DNA from: Mariniphaga sp964559175
Lineage (GTDB): Bacteria > Bacteroidota > Bacteroidia > Bacteroidales > Prolixibacteraceae
DNA: 64,000 bases
Direction: 5' to 3'
NCBI GenBank assembly: GCA_964559175.1
Contig: CAZLGT010000001.1
Coordinates: 143,333-207,332 of the forward strand
Part shown: piece after piece, positions 1 to 8,509 of the stretch
Numbering within the stretch: the first letter of the stretch is position 1
How the letters are laid out: each line of letters begins with the position of its first letter
Notes under the pieces: generated by a model
What the model was told of the DNA's origin: nothing
What the model saw: the letters and a program-made list of their open reading frames with translations, nothing else
Databases searched by the model: none
Translations under genes and position numbers: made by a program

Positions 1-1
1 G

Positions 2-748
2 CTCGACCAGGCAAAAGATGCCGACATTGTTTTGTTTGGCGAACTGCACAACAACGCCATTGCGCACTGGCTGCAACTGGAACTCACAAAAGATTTATAT
101 GAATTGAAAGACTCGAATCTGGTTTTAGGCGCCGAAATGTTTGAAAGCGATAACCAGCTGATTCTGGATGAATATTTTAGCGGACTCATTTCGCAAGCCC
201 GGTTCGAGGCCGAAGTACGTTTGTGGAACAATTACAAAACCGATTACAAACCGCTGGTGGAGTTTGCCCGGAAAAATGAACTCCGGTTTGCAGCCACCAA
301 TGTGCCGCGCAGGTATGCTTCGCTGGTCAATTCCAAAGGTTTTGAAGGACTGGAAGAATTGTCGGACGAAGCCAAAGCTTTTTTGCCGCCTTTACCGGTG
401 CTCTACGACCCTGAATTGCCCGCATACAAGAATATGCTGAACATGGAAGGAATGGGCAGCCATGTAAGTGAAAATTTCCCGAAAGCGCAAGCTATAAAAG
501 ATGCCTCCATGGCGCATTTTATTCTGGAAAACTGGCAGCCGGGGAAATTGCTGATTCATTACCACGGCGCTTACCATTCCGACAATTTTGAAAGTATTTA
601 CTGGTACCTGAAACAGCAAAACCCCGGGTTGAATATTGTGACCATCACCACCGTTTTGCAGGAAGATGTTTCGGAACTCACTGAAGAAAATTCAGGAAAA
701 GCTCATTTTACCATTTGTGTGGATGAGGATATGACCACAACTTATTGA
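2..748 (+). CDS. ChaN-like haem-binding protein (5' truncated)
   Basis: The reading frame is open from the first bases of the window (LDQAKDADIVLFGELHN...), so the start and probably a signal peptide lie upstream; the TTG at 32 is not the start. The block VLFGELHNN followed by GAEMFESDNQ matches the ChaN/Cofac_haem_bdg (PF04187) family, whose Campylobacter member binds haem at the outer membrane and is linked to iron uptake. A C-terminal LLIHYHGAYHSDNFESIYWYL block supplies the second set of conserved histidines. About 249 residues are visible. It converges on nadD with a 2 bp gap. Family assignment is firm; a role in iron or haem handling is inference from the family. Confidence 0.8.
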   Translation, partial: LDQAKDADIVLFGELHNNAIAHWLQLELTKDLYELKDSNLVLGAEMFESDNQLILDEYFSGLISQARFEAEVRLWNNYKTDYKPLVEFARKNELRFAATNVPRRYASLVNSKGFEGLEELSDEAKAFLPPLPVLYDPELPAYKNMLNMEGMGSHVSENFPKAQAIKDASMAHFILENWQPGKLLIHYHGAYHSDNFESIYWYLKQQNPGLNIVTITTVLQEDVSELTEENSGKAHFTICVDEDMTTTY

Positions 749-750
749 GA

Positions 751-1359
751 CTATCTGTAAAACCCTTTCTTTACAATATATTCCCAAACTTTTGGAGGTA
801 AAAAATGGCGCACATCCCTGCCTTTTTTTATGGCTTTACGAATGAAGGAAGAGGAAATTTCCATCTGCGGGGCATTTTCGGCAACAATAATGTTTTTATG
901 CTGCATTGTTTTTGATTTATCGAACCCCGGACGCGGATACACAATTACGCCGTAATGCTCAATAATGGTCCCGAAGTTTTTCCATTTGTGAAAATTTTCG
1001 AGGTTGTCGGAACCCATCAGAATTTTAAACTGACTTCCGGGATTTCTGTCTTTCAGATAAGCCAGCGTATCCGCCGTATAACTGGGTTTGGGCAGGTAAA
1101 ATTCGATATCGGAAAACTGTAGTCGGTCGTCACCTTCAATGGCCAGTTTTACCATTTCCAGCCGGTCGTAGTCGTTCAGCAGGTTTGCCTTTTGTTTGTG
1201 CGGGTTTTGCGGCGTAACAACAAACCAGAATTCATCCAAACCGGTAAATTCCACCATGTAATTCGCAATGGCCAAATGCCCGATATGCACCGGGTTAAAC
1301 GACCCGAAATACAATCCGGTTTCTTTGGCGGGGAAGGTTTTGGATGATGGTTGTTTCAT
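751..1359 (-). CDS. nadD: nicotinate-nucleotide adenylyltransferase
   Basis: This enzyme transfers AMP from ATP to nicotinate mononucleotide, making deamido-NAD in NAD biosynthesis. The 202-residue protein has the nucleotidyltransferase signature GSFNPVHIGH near residues 19-28 (HIGH-type motif) and the C-terminal ISSSFIRKAI motif that contacts the triphosphate. Length is normal for the family. It is the last gene of the minus-strand run yicC-MNT-HEPN-gmk-nadD, 84 bp after gmk. The yicC-gmk-nadD order is common in Bacteroidota, which supports the call. Confidence 0.95.
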   Translation of the reverse strand: MKQPSSKTFPAKETGLYFGSFNPVHIGHLAIANYMVEFTGLDEFWFVVTPQNPHKQKANLLNDYDRLEMVKLAIEGDDRLQFSDIEFYLPKPSYTADTLAYLKDRNPGSQFKILMGSDNLENFHKWKNFGTIIEHYGVIVYPRPGFDKSKTMQHKNIIVAENAPQMEISSSFIRKAIKKGRDVRHFLPPKVWEYIVKKGFYR

Positions 1360-1443
1360 TTTTTTTAAATCTTTCGTTTTGAACGAATAATTTTACTGAA
1401 AATCTTTCGCTGACAACAAATAATTTTTCAGAATATATCATTC

Positions 1444-2016
1444 TCATTCTTCCTTTGAAAGAAATCCTGCAACTACTTTTTCGGCCTCTTTAAAAGTTTT
1501 GGGCAATTCGTCGTTTACAATAACCACGTCAAACTGGCTGGCGAATTCAAGCTCTTTTTCAGCTTTGGCAACGCGCATTTTGATTTTTTCTTCCGATTCG
1601 GTAGAGCGATTCTTCAGGCGATTTTTCAATTCTTCAACCGAAGGAGGTTTTACAAAAACAGCCAGAGCTTCGTTGCCATATAACTTTTTGATGTTCGAAC
1701 CACCCACCACATCCACATCAAAAATGACGTTTTTACCGGAATTTCGAATGCGTTCCACTTCGCTTTTTAGAGTTCCGTAAAAAATACCGTTGTAAACTTC
1801 CTCCCATTCCAGGAATTCATCGTTTTCAATTTTTTTTCGGAATTCATCTTCGGTAAGAAAATAATAATCCTTTCCGTGAACTTCTCCCTGTCGGGGTTCC
1901 CTGCTAGTGGCCGAAACTGAAAACTCAAGTCCAAAATCCTGCTGGAGCAGGTGCTTAACGATGGTTGTTTTGCCGGCTCCTGAAGGAGCTGAAAATATGA
2001 TTAGTTTGCCTTTCAT
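1444..2016 (-). CDS. gmk: guanylate kinase
   Basis: It phosphorylates GMP to GDP in the cytosol. The 190-residue protein begins with a P-loop, SAPSGAGKTT (residues 9-18), followed by the GMP-binding SREPRQGEVHGKDYYF block and FLEWEEVYNGIFYGT, all diagnostic of guanylate kinase. The ATG shares one base with the stop of the upstream HEPN gene (TAATG), so translation is probably coupled to that gene. This is unusual, because gmk normally follows yicC directly. The only nearby promoter-like element is upstream of the MNT gene (2737-2744), so an essential enzyme appears to be expressed behind a toxin-antitoxin-type cassette. Confidence 0.96.
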   Translation of the reverse strand: MKGKLIIFSAPSGAGKTTIVKHLLQQDFGLEFSVSATSREPRQGEVHGKDYYFLTEDEFRKKIENDEFLEWEEVYNGIFYGTLKSEVERIRNSGKNVIFDVDVVGGSNIKKLYGNEALAVFVKPPSVEELKNRLKNRSTESEEKIKMRVAKAEKELEFASQFDVVIVNDELPKTFKEAEKVVAGFLSKEE

Positions 2017-2402
2017 TACATTTGAATATGTTTTTTGATTTCCGATAAAAAACCAGAAACCTGTTCAATTAAAGGGGTAACCTGTTCTTCTTTAAAATCA
2101 AACATGTCCCCATAATCGCCTTTCTGTCGAAAGTCAAATAATTGGGAATACAAAGTTCCAAATTCCATGTCAATTTTATTTGTTTTGATAAAATGAAGGC
2201 TAAACTGATTTAAAGTCCCCCCGTGTGTACCAGGTTTAATATCATTCCTCAACAAAAGAGCAATAACAGCATAAAAACAAGCGTAATAAAGGCGGTTGAC
2301 AATTGTATTCCAACTTTTTCTCTGAACCAGGAAAAGTGCCTCATCATAAGCTTCGTCAGCTCTTTTTAACCTGTATAATATATAATCTGCTTTGTTGTTC
2401 AT
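2016..2402 (-). CDS. HEPN domain protein (partner of MNT nucleotidyltransferase)
   Basis: A 128-residue all-helical protein. The NRLYYACFYAVIALLL block followed by PGTHGGTLNQFSLHF resembles the PF05168-type HEPN family (COG1895/2250). HEPN proteins are often RNases or nucleotide-binding partners of minimal nucleotidyltransferases. Its ATG overlaps the stop of the MNT gene by 4 bp (ATGA), and its stop overlaps the gmk start by 1 bp. The RX4HXY motif of type VII HepT toxins is not present: the nearest match, RLYYACFY, has Cys in the His place and lies near the N-terminus. Whether it is a toxin, an RNase or a nucleotide-binding adaptor cannot be told from the sequence. Confidence 0.8.
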   Translation of the reverse strand: MNNKADYILYRLKRADEAYDEALFLVQRKSWNTIVNRLYYACFYAVIALLLRNDIKPGTHGGTLNQFSLHFIKTNKIDMEFGTLYSQLFDFRQKGDYGDMFDFKEEQVTPLIEQVSGFLSEIKKHIQM

Positions 2403-2716
2403 TTCAATTTTAATCCATCTTTAACAACATTTTCGTATAGAGGCGAGTAAGCCAATTTCTCTTTCCAGTATTTTTTGGGATAGATTAAAATTGAGATAAC
2501 TTGTCCGGATTCCAGTGATAATTTATAAATATCGCGTCTGAATTTATTATCCAATTCGTTGGTAAACTCCGGGGCATCTACTAAAATTAAAATATCCCAG
2601 TCGGAATCAGCTTTGTAATCGCCCCTTGCGCGGGAACCAAACAGATAAGCCTCAGCACTTGGGTCTTTACTAAAAATTGTTTGTGTAATTTTATTTTGAA
2701 GTTCTCTCTCGTTCAT
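2399..2716 (-). CDS. MNT-type minimal nucleotidyltransferase (MntA-like)
   Basis: A 105-residue protein of the polymerase-beta superfamily. The motif GSRARGDYKADSDWD fits GSX10DXD exactly (around residues 26-40), giving the two metal-binding aspartates, so it is predicted to be catalytically competent. In type VII toxin-antitoxin systems such proteins inactivate the HEPN toxin by AMPylation; that role here is inference. It is the first gene of the inserted pair and overlaps the HEPN gene by 4 bp. A TATCTTTG promoter element on the minus strand (2737-2744) places a transcription start about 14 bases before its ATG. Confidence 0.85.
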   Translation of the reverse strand: MNERELQNKITQTIFSKDPSAEAYLFGSRARGDYKADSDWDILILVDAPEFTNELDNKFRRDIYKLSLESGQVISILIYPKKYWKEKLAYSPLYENVVKDGLKLK

Positions 2717-2736
2717 AATAAAATGATTTTCCTAAT

Positions 2737-2744
2737 CAAAGATA
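2737..2744 (-). promoter_or_regulatory. -7 promoter element (TATCTTTG) for MNT-HEPN-gmk-nadD
   Basis: This is an exact match to the Bacteroidota TAnnTTTG element on the minus strand, in the 72 bp gap between yicC and the MNT gene. I see no clear -33 element. It would give a short leader of about 14 nt. Confidence 0.55.
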
Positions 2745-2788
2745 CAATGATTAACCCATTTGTTGAAATTTACACCTTAAACGATTAT

Positions 2789-3664
2789 CTACAATATATT
2801 CAGCAATTGTTCCTTAATCCGTTCCAGATGGTCTTTCATCTGCACCACCAACCGCTGGATATTGCTATCGTAGGCTTTGGAGCCGAGCGTATTGATTTCG
2901 CGGCCCATTTCCTGAGAAATAAATGCCAGTTTTTTTCCACCGGATTCAGGAAGCATAAGGATTTCCAGGAAATAGGTGCAGTGGTTTTCCAGCCGCACCT
3001 TTTCCTCGTTCATATCCATTTTGTCGAGATAGTAAACCAACTCCTGTTCAAAACGGTTCTCGTCCACATTGCCGTTCAGATTCAGCTTACCGAGATTTTC
3101 GGTGAGGCGGTTTTTTACGGTTTCCATCCGCTGCTCCTCGAAAGGCGAAATTTGTTGAAGCAGTTTTTTTATTCTTTCGGTATTGGCAGAAATGTCGGTT
3201 TCCAGGGCCTTTCCTTCGGCAATCCGGAATGTATCGATGTCGTTCAACGCTTTGCGCAAATGTTCCAGAATAACCTGCCATTCTTCCTCATCCAGTGTTT
3301 CGTATTCGGTTTTCACCACATCGGGCAATCTCAGAATAGCCTGCATGGACACCTGGTCGGTTGTTAGTCCCAGCTCTTCGTTAATTTCTTTAAGCTGCCT
3401 GAAATATCCTTTCAGGATGGGCTCGTTGATTTTACTGTTGGAATCTTCGCCGTGGTTCTCCACATAAATGGTCAGGTCCACTTTCCCGCGCACCAGTTTT
3501 TCGGCCAGTTCTTTTCTGATTTCAATTTCCTTTTCGCGGTAAACCGAAGGAATGCGCGCATTAATGTCGATTTGTTTGCTGTTAAGCGCTTTTAACTCGA
3601 GAATAAATTTTTTGTTGTTCACTTCAAATTCGGCTTTGCCGAAACCCGTCATCGATTTTATCAT
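2789..3664 (-). CDS. YicC/YloC family endoribonuclease
   Basis: The N-terminal MIKSMTGFGKAEFE block and the C-terminal stretch EMGREINTLGSKAYD are the hallmarks of the YicC/YloC family, now described as endoribonucleases. I take the ATG at 3664 (291 residues) rather than the TTG three codons earlier, because homologues begin at MIKSMTGFG. It follows mnmA by 30 bp and precedes the MNT-HEPN cassette, where gmk would usually be. Specific RNA targets in Bacteroidota are not known to me. Confidence 0.9.
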   Translation of the reverse strand: MIKSMTGFGKAEFEVNNKKFILELKALNSKQIDINARIPSVYREKEIEIRKELAEKLVRGKVDLTIYVENHGEDSNSKINEPILKGYFRQLKEINEELGLTTDQVSMQAILRLPDVVKTEYETLDEEEWQVILEHLRKALNDIDTFRIAEGKALETDISANTERIKKLLQQISPFEEQRMETVKNRLTENLGKLNLNGNVDENRFEQELVYYLDKMDMNEEKVRLENHCTYFLEILMLPESGGKKLAFISQEMGREINTLGSKAYDSNIQRLVVQMKDHLERIKEQLLNIL

Positions 3665-3694
3665 AGAATCCAAATTTTTGCGAATTTACGCTTT

Positions 3695-4873
3695 TTATGC
3701 GATAACACCCGACCCAATCAATTCATCTTTCAGGTACCAGGCTGCAAACTGTCCGGAGGTGATTCCCCGTTGTTCGTTTTCAAAAAGAATAAATATGCCT
3801 TCATCTTTTACATGCAAGGTTCCTTTTTCCAATGGTTGGCGGTACCGTATGCGAATGTCGAATTCTTTTTTATCACCAGACTGTAACTCCAGGTCGGGCC
3901 GAATCCAGTGCACATCTTCTTTGGTAATAAAAAGCCCTGGGCGGAAAAGTCCGGGATGTTCCTGTCCTTCGCCTACATATACAATGTTTCGCTGCACATC
4001 GGTTCCCAAAACAAACAGCGGCTTTTTGTGTCCGCCAATGTTGAGTCCTTTACGCTGGCCAATGGTATAAAAATGAGCGCCCTGGTGTTCACCTATCACT
4101 TCTCCGTTCCAGGGTTTGTAAGGAAATGGAAAACATATTTTTCGGAAATTTTCTTCAGAAACTTCCATCTCCTTTTTCTTTTTCATAAACGCAGCCGGAA
4201 TTTCAATCACATTGCCGGTTTTGGGTTGGAGTTGTTGCTGCAGAAATGTGGGTAAATCCACCTTTCCCACAAAACAGATTCCCTGTGAATCCTTTCGTTC
4301 GGCAGTTGGCAGATTTTGTTCACGGGCCATTTCGCGCACCTGTGGCTTGGTGAGGTGCCCGATGGGAAAAAGCGCCATGCCCAGTTGATCCTGATTGAGC
4401 TGGCACAAAAAATAGCTCTGGTCTTTGTTCCGGTCTTTCCCTGCAAGCAGCCGGTGGATAGTCCGGTTTTCTGTTTCAATTGAATCTTTCCGACAATAAT
4501 GGCCGGTGGCTACAAATTCGGCATCAAATTTCAGGGCTTCTTCCAGAAAGGTATCGAATTTAATTTCGCGGTTGCACAATACGTCGGGATTTGGCGTACG
4601 GCCTGCCTGGTATTCGGCAAACATATAATCTACCACCCGCCTTTTGTATTCCTTGCTCAAATCGACAATGTGAAAGGGAATATCCAGCTTTTTGGCCACC
4701 ATTTTAGCAATCAACGCATCTTCCTCCCAGGTACAGGCACTGGTAACCGCGCCAACCCGTTCGTGCCAGTTCACCATAAACAATGCCACCAGGTCGTGCC
4801 CCTGCTGTTTTAACAGGTAAGCAGCCACACTGGAGTCCACTCCGCCCGAAAGTCCGATAACAACTTTGCTCAT
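3695..4873 (-). CDS. mnmA: tRNA-specific 2-thiouridylase
   Basis: It inserts sulfur at C2 of wobble uridine 34 in tRNA for Glu, Gln and Lys, using sulfur relayed from a cysteine desulfurase. The 392-residue protein starts with an ATP pyrophosphatase PP-loop, GLSGGVDSSVAAYLL. The two catalytic cysteines are in NPDVLCNREIKF and DSQGICFVG, and the C-terminal part has the IGQRKGLNIGG linker typical of MnmA. The ATG at 4873 is chosen because the PP-loop should begin within about 10 residues of the start. A promoter element at 4880-4887 would make the transcript nearly leaderless. Confidence 0.95.
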   Translation of the reverse strand: MSKVVIGLSGGVDSSVAAYLLKQQGHDLVALFMVNWHERVGAVTSACTWEEDALIAKMVAKKLDIPFHIVDLSKEYKRRVVDYMFAEYQAGRTPNPDVLCNREIKFDTFLEEALKFDAEFVATGHYCRKDSIETENRTIHRLLAGKDRNKDQSYFLCQLNQDQLGMALFPIGHLTKPQVREMAREQNLPTAERKDSQGICFVGKVDLPTFLQQQLQPKTGNVIEIPAAFMKKKKEMEVSEENFRKICFPFPYKPWNGEVIGEHQGAHFYTIGQRKGLNIGGHKKPLFVLGTDVQRNIVYVGEGQEHPGLFRPGLFITKEDVHWIRPDLELQSGDKKEFDIRIRYRQPLEKGTLHVKDEGIFILFENEQRGITSGQFAAWYLKDELIGSGVIA

Positions 4874-4879
4874 AGACTG

Positions 4880-4887
4880 CAAAAGTA
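4880..4887 (-). promoter_or_regulatory. -7 promoter element (TACTTTTG) for mnmA, possibly leaderless
   Basis: Matches TAnnTTTG on the minus strand and ends only 6 bases before the mnmA ATG at 4873. Transcription starting about 6-7 bases downstream would begin at or next to the start codon. Confidence 0.4.
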
Positions 4888-4951
4888 GGAAGTAATTTGT
4901 TTTTTTTGGTATTTTTACGGTTCTGAATTGTACAAATAAGAAGAAGTGAAC

Positions 4952-7921
4952 ATGCAAATTCGATTCAAAACATTAACGCTGCTGCTGCTGTGTGCTGTTA
5001 TCTGTCATATAAAACTTTATGCAGATGAACCTCCGTTGCACAGCGAGCCATCATTTTTGCGGCTGGTTAACGACCATTGGGTGAACCTGAAAATGGAGCA
5101 AATGACCCTCGACGAAAAAATTGCCCAGCTTATGATGGTTCCTGTCTATCCGCGGCAAAGCGAAAACAGCAAAACCAGCATGGTTGAAGTGATAAAAACG
5201 TTTAAGCCCGGCGGAATTCTGGTCATGCAGGGTAGTCCGGTGAAAACCGCCCGGTGGATAAACGAATTTCAGGAAAACTCATCTGTGCCCCTGCTTGTGG
5301 CGATTGATGGCGAATGGGGGATTTCCATGCGCATCGACAGTGTTGTGCAGTATCCTTATGCACAAGCCATTGGCGCCATTCAGGATTCCACTTTTATTTA
5401 CCAGATGGGCCGTGATTTTGGTCAGCAAATGAGGCAGATGGGCATTCACATGAACTTTGCCCCGGTGGCCGACGTAAGTACCAATCCGCAAAATCCGGTT
5501 ATCAATTTTCGTTCGTTTGGTGAAGACAAAATCAATGTATCCCTAAAAGCAGGCTGGACGGCACTTGGCATGCAGGATGCCGGCGTGATTCCCGTAGCCA
5601 AACACTTTCCGGGGCATGGCGATACCGAAACCGATTCGCATCATGTTTTGCCACTTGTAAATCACCCCAAAGACCGCATCGATTATGTGGAGAGTTTTCC
5701 TTTCCGGTACCTGACTGAAATGGGAATTATGGGAATCATGTCGGCCCACCTGGAGGTGCCTGCACTCGACGATTCGGGAACGCCTTCGTCACTATCAAAA
5801 AAGATGATTGATGGTTATTTGCGAAACGAAATCGGGTTCAAAGGGTTGGTTATAACTGATGCAATGAATATGAAAGGCGTTCAAACTGAAAAAGGAAATG
5901 CCGAACTGGAAGCGCTGAAGGCCGGAAACGACATGCTGGAATTTGTTACAAACATTGGAAAAGCCATTGCTTCGGTAAAACAGGGTATTGCCAGCGGAGG
6001 AATTTCCATCGAAGAAATTGAAAACAAATGCCGGCGTGTACTGGCAGCAAAACGCTGGGCTGAATTGCATATTTATCAGCCTGCCGATTTAAAAAACCTT
6101 ACTGCGCGGCTGAATTCTCCTTATTTTGAAGTAACCAACCGGAAACTGATAAAAAATTCGCTAACCGTTTTGGCCAACCAGGATGTTTTGCCGGTTCAGG
6201 ATTTGGGCAATCTGAAAATTGCCTCTGTAATGATTGGCGCCGGAAGTATTTCTCCTTTTCAGAAGATGCTTGAAAAATATACCAATGTAGATCATTTTTA
6301 TCTGGATAAAAATGCATCGGCGCGCGAAATGGCCAGTTTGCGTACCAAATTGGATAACTACAATCTGGTGATTGCGGGTATTCAGGGAATCAATCTTTTC
6401 CCCTCTGGAAGATACGGAACCAGCGAAATGCAGCGAAATGCCCTGGCTGACTTTATCAGAGACAATAACATTGTCGCTGTTTTTTTTGGGAATGCGTATG
6501 CATTAAAACACTTTGAAAACATTCACCGGGCAAAGGGGTTGATTGTAGCCTATCAAAACAATCCGTTAACTCAGGAACTGGCAGCTCAACTGGTGTTTGG
6601 CGCTTTTGATGCAACCGGAAGATTGCCGGTTACCGTTGACAATCGTTTTAAGTTAGACAATGGCATGGATGTTTCCGCAAATCAGTCGCTGGCCTACACC
6701 ATCCCCGAAGAAATGGGATTCAATTCGGTCATACTGGGCAGAAAGATTGATTCCCTTGCCAATCTTGGAATTGAAAACCAGGCCTACCCGGGCTGTCAGG
6801 TGCTGATTGCCAAAGACGGAAATGTGATTTTTCATAAAAGTTATGGCTACCATACCTACGATAAAGAGCAGGAAGTGACCACTGAGAATGTTTACGACTG
6901 GGCTTCGCTGACCAAGGTCACGGGTCCGCTGCCGGCTCTGATGATGTTGTTTGACGAGGGGAAATTCGATTTGGATGCACCGTTTCACACATACTGGCCG
7001 GCATTTTTGGGAACAGAAAGGGGAAGTTACCCGGTACGCGATTTTTTAACCCACCAGGCCCGCTTGCCGGCCTGGATTCCGTTCTGGCGAATGGGGTTGG
7101 ACAGTGAAGGAAACCTGAGCCGGGAGGTATTCTCCCACCAGCCTTCCGATTTATTCCCTGTCCGGGTTTCAGAAGGATTATACCTGAATGGAAATTTCCG
7201 ACAGGCCATCCTCGATACCATCCGAAATGCCAAATCGTTACCACGGAAAAGGTATGTTTATTCCTGCCTCAGCTTTCACCTTTATCCTGAAATAATTACC
7301 GGATTAGCCGGAATGCCTTACGAGCAGTACATAAAAAACAACTTTTACAAGCCGCTGGGCGCCGGAAGCATAACTTACAACGCCTATCAGCATTTTCCAC
7401 TGGAGAATATCATTCCCACCGAAACCGACGATTTTTTCCGTAATGAAAAACTGAGGGGTTTTGTGCACGACGAGGGTGCTGCTATGTTGGGCGGAGTGTC
7501 GGGAAACGCGGGTCTTTTTGGAACCACCAACGATTTGGCCAAGTTATTTCAAATGTACCTTCAAAAAGGATATTTTGGCGGCAAACGGTTTGTTTCAGAA
7601 GAAACAATCAACGAATTTATTCGCGTGCAGTTTCCCGACAATGACAACCGGCGGGGGCTGGGTTTTGACAAACCACTGATTGACAACCATAAAAAAAGGC
7701 TGAAAGATGCCTATCCGGCGGTTAATGCAGGCAAAAACAGTTTCGGCCATACCGGTTATACGGGCACCTTGGCCTGGGCCGACCCCGATAGTGGTTTGCT
7801 TTTCATTTTCATGTCGAACCGGGTGCATCCTACCCGCGAAAATGCCAAGCTGTTCGATTTGAACATTCGTACAGCCATGCACCAATCCATTTATGACTGT
7901 TTGACCCCTGATGCAAAATAA
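4952..7921 (+). CDS. GH3 beta-N-acetylhexosaminidase fused to a beta-lactamase-like serine hydrolase
   Basis: A 989-residue exported protein with a signal peptide (hydrophobic TLLLLCAVIC, cut near YA-DE). Residues about 45-400 form a NagZ-type GH3 barrel: AKHFPGHGDTETDSH near residue 217 holds the His-Asp acid/base dyad, and the nucleophile Asp is in VITDAMNMKG near 302. A GH3 C-terminal domain follows to about 590. Residues about 600-985 are a class C beta-lactamase-like domain with SLTK (SxxK, near 652) and HTG near 931 in place of KTG; the YxN position reads YSC. This fusion is known in Bacteroidota and is presumed to act on peptidoglycan or chitin-type fragments in the periplasm. ATG 4952 is preferred to GTG 4946. 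It is divergent from mnmA. Confidence 0.88.
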   Translation: MQIRFKTLTLLLLCAVICHIKLYADEPPLHSEPSFLRLVNDHWVNLKMEQMTLDEKIAQLMMVPVYPRQSENSKTSMVEVIKTFKPGGILVMQGSPVKTARWINEFQENSSVPLLVAIDGEWGISMRIDSVVQYPYAQAIGAIQDSTFIYQMGRDFGQQMRQMGIHMNFAPVADVSTNPQNPVINFRSFGEDKINVSLKAGWTALGMQDAGVIPVAKHFPGHGDTETDSHHVLPLVNHPKDRIDYVESFPFRYLTEMGIMGIMSAHLEVPALDDSGTPSSLSKKMIDGYLRNEIGFKGLVITDAMNMKGVQTEKGNAELEALKAGNDMLEFVTNIGKAIASVKQGIASGGISIEEIENKCRRVLAAKRWAELHIYQPADLKNLTARLNSPYFEVTNRKLIKNSLTVLANQDVLPVQDLGNLKIASVMIGAGSISPFQKMLEKYTNVDHFYLDKNASAREMASLRTKLDNYNLVIAGIQGINLFPSGRYGTSEMQRNALADFIRDNNIVAVFFGNAYALKHFENIHRAKGLIVAYQNNPLTQELAAQLVFGAFDATGRLPVTVDNRFKLDNGMDVSANQSLAYTIPEEMGFNSVILGRKIDSLANLGIENQAYPGCQVLIAKDGNVIFHKSYGYHTYDKEQEVTTENVYDWASLTKVTGPLPALMMLFDEGKFDLDAPFHTYWPAFLGTERGSYPVRDFLTHQARLPAWIPFWRMGLDSEGNLSREVFSHQPSDLFPVRVSEGLYLNGNFRQAILDTIRNAKSLPRKRYVYSCLSFHLYPEIITGLAGMPYEQYIKNNFYKPLGAGSITYNAYQHFPLENIIPTETDDFFRNEKLRGFVHDEGAAMLGGVSGNAGLFGTTNDLAKLFQMYLQKGYFGGKRFVSEETINEFIRVQFPDNDNRRGLGFDKPLIDNHKKRLKDAYPAVNAGKNSFGHTGYTGTLAWADPDSGLLFIFMSNRVHPTRENAKLFDLNIRTAMHQSIYDCLTPDAK

Positions 7922-8174
7922 CCGGGGTTAAAAAAAGTTAATTATTCCTTCCTTTTCTCTTTGGGATATTCGCGTTATGATTTGTTTGAGTGTTGAATGT
8001 TAGTTCGTTGTGTTCAAAAACATTTCTCCTTACTTCATCGTATAACGGGTTGAATATACTTATAAAAAGCAAGATGATACTTTTAAGTTCTTTATTTGAT
8101 TATTAATTTTATATTTACAGGTTGAGACGTTCTTTTTAATATTTAAATAATAACAAAATAAAATTTTTAGCATT

Positions 8175-8429
8175 ATGGAGTCTAAAATCACTTTTAATGA
8201 GCTGCGGAAAATCAAAGACAGCTTACCTGACGGTTCCATCAGGAAAATTGCGCAAGAGTTTGAACTCACCGAGGAAACCGTCAGAAATTATTTTGGAGGC
8301 GCAAATTATACCAACGGAGCAGCAGTAGGAATTCACATGGAACCGGGCCCAAATGGCGGCATAGTTCTTCTCGACGATACAAAAATCCTTGATCGCGCAA
8401 AAGAAATTCTTCATGAAGAAACAGTCTGA
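8175..8429 (+). CDS. small helix-turn-helix DNA-binding protein
   Basis: An 84-residue protein. Residues about 22-40 (SIRKIAQEFELTEETVRNYF) read as a helix-turn-helix, followed by a Gly-rich turn and a C-terminal helix DRAKEILHEE. Short proteins of this kind are widespread in Bacteroidota and annotated only as DNA-binding proteins; the target is unknown. It stands alone on the plus strand behind an AT-rich 253 bp leader with no clear promoter and is followed by a hairpin terminator. Confidence 0.75.
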   Translation: MESKITFNELRKIKDSLPDGSIRKIAQEFELTEETVRNYFGGANYTNGAAVGIHMEPGPNGGIVLLDDTKILDRAKEILHEETV

Positions 8430-8455
8430 ACCCAACGATTTTTTATAGAAATATG

Positions 8456-8490
8456 AAAAACTGTCCTATATTTATGGGGCAGTTTTTTTT
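8456..8490 (+). terminator. rho-independent terminator
   Basis: AAAACTGTCC (8457-8466) pairs with GGGGCAGTTT (8476-8485), with one G-U pair, and is followed by a T run. It ends the small HTH gene 27 bp after its stop. Confidence 0.75.
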
Positions 8491-8509
8491 AAATCAAAAT
8501 TGAATCAAA

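Noticed and set aside
2016..2716. A canonical type VII HepT-MntA system
   Set aside because: The MNT side fits, but the HEPN partner lacks RX4HXY and resembles PF05168 rather than the HepT family; kept as a HEPN-MNT cassette only.
2681..3367. A 228-codon plus-strand open frame opposite yicC and the MNT gene
   Set aside because: Composition is His/Phe-rich, typical of antisense of AT-biased genes; yicC is well supported on the other strand.
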